NCBI GenBank assembly: GCA_947568835.1
Contig: OX387602.1
Coordinates: 15,985,021-16,049,020, forward strand
Source of the DNA: Protonemura montana
Taxonomy: Eukaryota > Arthropoda > Insecta > Plecoptera > Nemouridae
Length of the DNA: 64,000 nucleotides
Reading direction: 5' to 3'
Position numbers and translations under genes: made by a program. Of this stretch, positions 61,601 through 64,000 are shown piece after piece (position 1 is the first letter of the stretch; every line of letters starts with the position of its first letter). The notes beneath the pieces were generated by a model. The model saw nothing but the letters and a program-made list of their open reading frames with translations. It made no database searches and was not told the origin of the DNA.

Positions 61601-63263
61601 GCTATTATTCGCCACTAGCGGCGCTCCGTACGCATGTGATGGCTACACCTTTGCTAGCTAATCTCACGCCGATGTTTTCGTAACTAGCTATCGGTATCAG
61701 TCTAAATTGGATCCAACGTCTTCGTCTCAACTATGCGAAAATGAGCGCGACTCTGGCAAATCTTATTTCCTTATATGTCCTGAAGCAAGATGATAAGGAG
61801 TGTCCTCGCCCTCGCGGTGGATCTGCTAGCTGCGTGCCTATATGCGATACATCTGGATCCGTGGCGTCGCTTCCTTGTCAAATGAGATTGGACGTCGGCG
61901 TCGAGAGCGTCGCGACGCTCTACTAGAGTGTGATCGGTAACGAGGAGATTCAATTATCACCAGAGCAGCTGGCACCGAGGTTATTTGCGCCCACTGGGTA
62001 GATGCCCTACCCCTAGTGCTGCGGTGGTCGGGCAGGCGGGAAGGCGAGCGCCAGATTGGGCTAGGGAGGGAATTGAACAGATTCGATTACCACAAAAAGT
62101 TAAGCCCAACTCTAACGAACCCTGGTTTTATATGAGGATCCCCTTTTAGGGACTGACATTTCTATTTGCTGGATTCGTGGGTAATTCCGCAGTTTCAATC
62201 ATAAAGTTCATGGGAGTAAGCTAGCCTTTCAAAACCCAATTTGATATTAAAATGCAAGCGTCGCAGCCATATAAGTTTGGAAAGTGTGAAGATGATTATA
62301 ATCTCGGCGGTTGCATTGCAATCCGTAATTCGCTTCCATTAGATCGGTAGGGTTCAATGCCGAAACGGGAAGGGAAGGTGAGCTTAAAAATCAGATGGCA
62401 TGAAAAGCGCAAAAAAAGCGGCACAGAAATAATATTTCACCACAGACCCATGTCATCTAAGGCAGTGCCTTGGAGTCGTAAAATATTAGGAGAATAAATC
62501 CTCGCGGCTTCTGAAATCCATCTTTAGAAAGCAGCGTCTATATAGGCTGACGCGAGTCGGCTCGTATTAAAGGCTGCGTCGTATCTTATGCGATTATATA
62601 TATCGCCGAGGGAAATAGGGAAAAAGTGCGTTTTCCGGAATGGAAATAATTTAATGATGCCCTAGCCCGTGTCGCGGAGGTCGGCTCGTGTGTGGAAGGC
62701 GACGGGCACGGATCATTTTCCAGGCATGCCGGGTATTGTTGCGAGCCGATGGGCATGAACCCCTCACTCCCTTCTGCAAAAAGGGATGCCCGCTAGAAGT
62801 TTCGATGCGTTCAGTATAGTTTTGTGTTAAAGATAAATTTGGCAAATCTCGAGAGCCGAGCTAGGATTTTGCACAAGCATACTCCAGTGGTCTTTTACAG
62901 CTTTACCCGCGCTTATGAGATTAAAATAAAGTTAGCGTGCACGGTATATATCATATCTGTTTCGTTCTCTTGAAAAAAAAAAAAAAGTCTGTGAGCATGT
63001 GTTCAAAACTTGTGTGAAAAATCTTTTGATATCAAACGTGAAGAACGTTTTCCAGTTTTAGCATTCAGTATGTGCACAATAACACGAGAGCAAAACGGTT
63101 AATTAAGATTAGGAGGGAATATTTGCCTACCTCTGTTTAATTAATAACGTCGGCAAGTTTGCTTCTCAGTATAGCATAGGAACGCGCGGCACTGGGACAG
63201 CTTTGTACACGTTCAGTACTCGCCACGAATGTTTGCTAGCGCTAGCATCGCCTTTTCATAGGT

Positions 63264-63620
63264 ATTTCCCGAGCATTTTCCAGCGGTTTCCCAACATTTC
63301 CTCAGAATTTCCTCGACATTTCCTTAAAATTTCCTAACGCTTTACAGGAATTTTATCAGTATTTCCCCAAAAATATTCATTCATTTCCCCAGCATTTTTC
63401 AGGATATTTTCAGGAGTCACTTGAGCCAGCACTTCAGATGCTTCCTGGTATTTATTGAGAATTTCCATACATTTTTCCAGAACTTCGAGGCATTTTTTGA
63501 GCAAATTTGAGCAAATTTCTATCATAAGTTCTTCCTATCCCCCAAAAGTTTTCAGAAAATTATCCCCAGCACCTTCTGGAGCAATTTCCCCAGCATTTTC
63601 GCTGAATTTCCCCCAGTTTT
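63264..63620. repeat. Degenerate minisatellite
   Basis: Repeated ttcc(c/t)cagcattttc-like units of about 13-16 bp with many variants (atttcctcagaatttcctcg, atttccccagcatttt, caatttccccagcattttcg). The minus-strand frame through it is a product of the repeat. Confidence 0.7.
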
Positions 63621-64000
63621 TGTCACGAGAACCACACGCATTCCCCGAGCTGGGCCATAAGCGGGGCCCAAAAACTAAGTCGCCCCCGTCCATGCCACGT
63701 GCACGCCTGCCATGGACCGCGTTTAAAACTTTTTAATGGACGGCCTTGTCTCATGTATGGCGGGTTTAATTGCATGTTGCTTTATACGCTTCTCATGTCG
63801 GCGGGAGCTCCGGGCACGACGAGAAGTTACACTACAAATAAATAAATATACACAAGTTGCCATCACAAACACAGAATAGCGTGGGCGTCGAAAAGAGGAA
63901 AAACACGATTAAATGTCGTTTTGTTGCTCTGTCCATGCATGTAACACATGAATAATTAGACACAAAACCGAGGAAGAAACAACATTACAGAAAAATACCG
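63621..64000. other. Right edge, nothing recognised
   Basis: No feature supported. Confidence 0.4.

Larger units (their letters stand above)
51961..63260. other. Non-coding region
   Basis: No gene that I can support. The longer frames (56589-57269 plus, 57279-57773 minus) show no domain, have arbitrary composition and overlap GAC/GCC-rich simple sequence (about 57175-57375). GT-rich sequence lies at 56216-56251 and a short hairpin at 58561-58604. Confidence 0.45.

Overview
The window is nuclear DNA from an animal, most likely an arthropod and probably an insect. Introns are GT-AG, exons are small and widely spaced, and most of the sequence is non-coding with many nested repeats and no operon-like packing. 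The main gene is the arthropod form (off-track) of the PTK7 receptor pseudokinase. The species cannot be named from the sequence alone.

Layout. 1-10135 shows no convincing gene and is probably upstream sequence or a long 5' intron. 10136-20388 (+) holds 14 exons of an otk/PTK7 receptor: six Ig domains, one membrane span and a C-terminal pseudokinase with its stop codon. The signal peptide and probably one more Ig domain lie in exons I could not find. 20389-21100 is the likely 3' UTR.

21100-33660 is a nested repeat block. It contains copies of a SINE with a 5S-rRNA-like head, a tRNA-type SINE, and a pair of long inverted arms (about 0.75 kb, near-identical in their inner part). A 5.58-kb hAT-type insertion (22328-27909) interrupts the left arm. 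It has perfect 15-bp ends and an 8-bp target duplication, and the right arm preserves the uninterrupted site. The hAT insertion carries a TA-flanked MITE, a chain of GC-rich perfect hairpins with 3-nt loops (24555-24864), and four tRNA-like units on the minus strand (24924-25959), each followed by a T-tract. A fragment of a transposase-like protein lies between the two arms.

34450-38603 (-) is a two-exon gene for an unrecognised 1201-residue protein. It has an N-terminal helical region, ten 10-residue acidic repeats, Pro/Glu/Ala-rich sequence, four 18-residue KSPxK repeats and a Cys-x-Cys basic tail. 38604-64000 has no gene I can support: only microsatellites, short hairpins, a thrice-repeated ~24-nt GC-rich motif (40463-40818), a few weak exon-like segments and a degenerate minisatellite near the right end.

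The two protein genes show no functional link. The most unusual material is inside the hAT insertion, where the hairpin chain and the Pol III-like array lie side by side as possible cargo.
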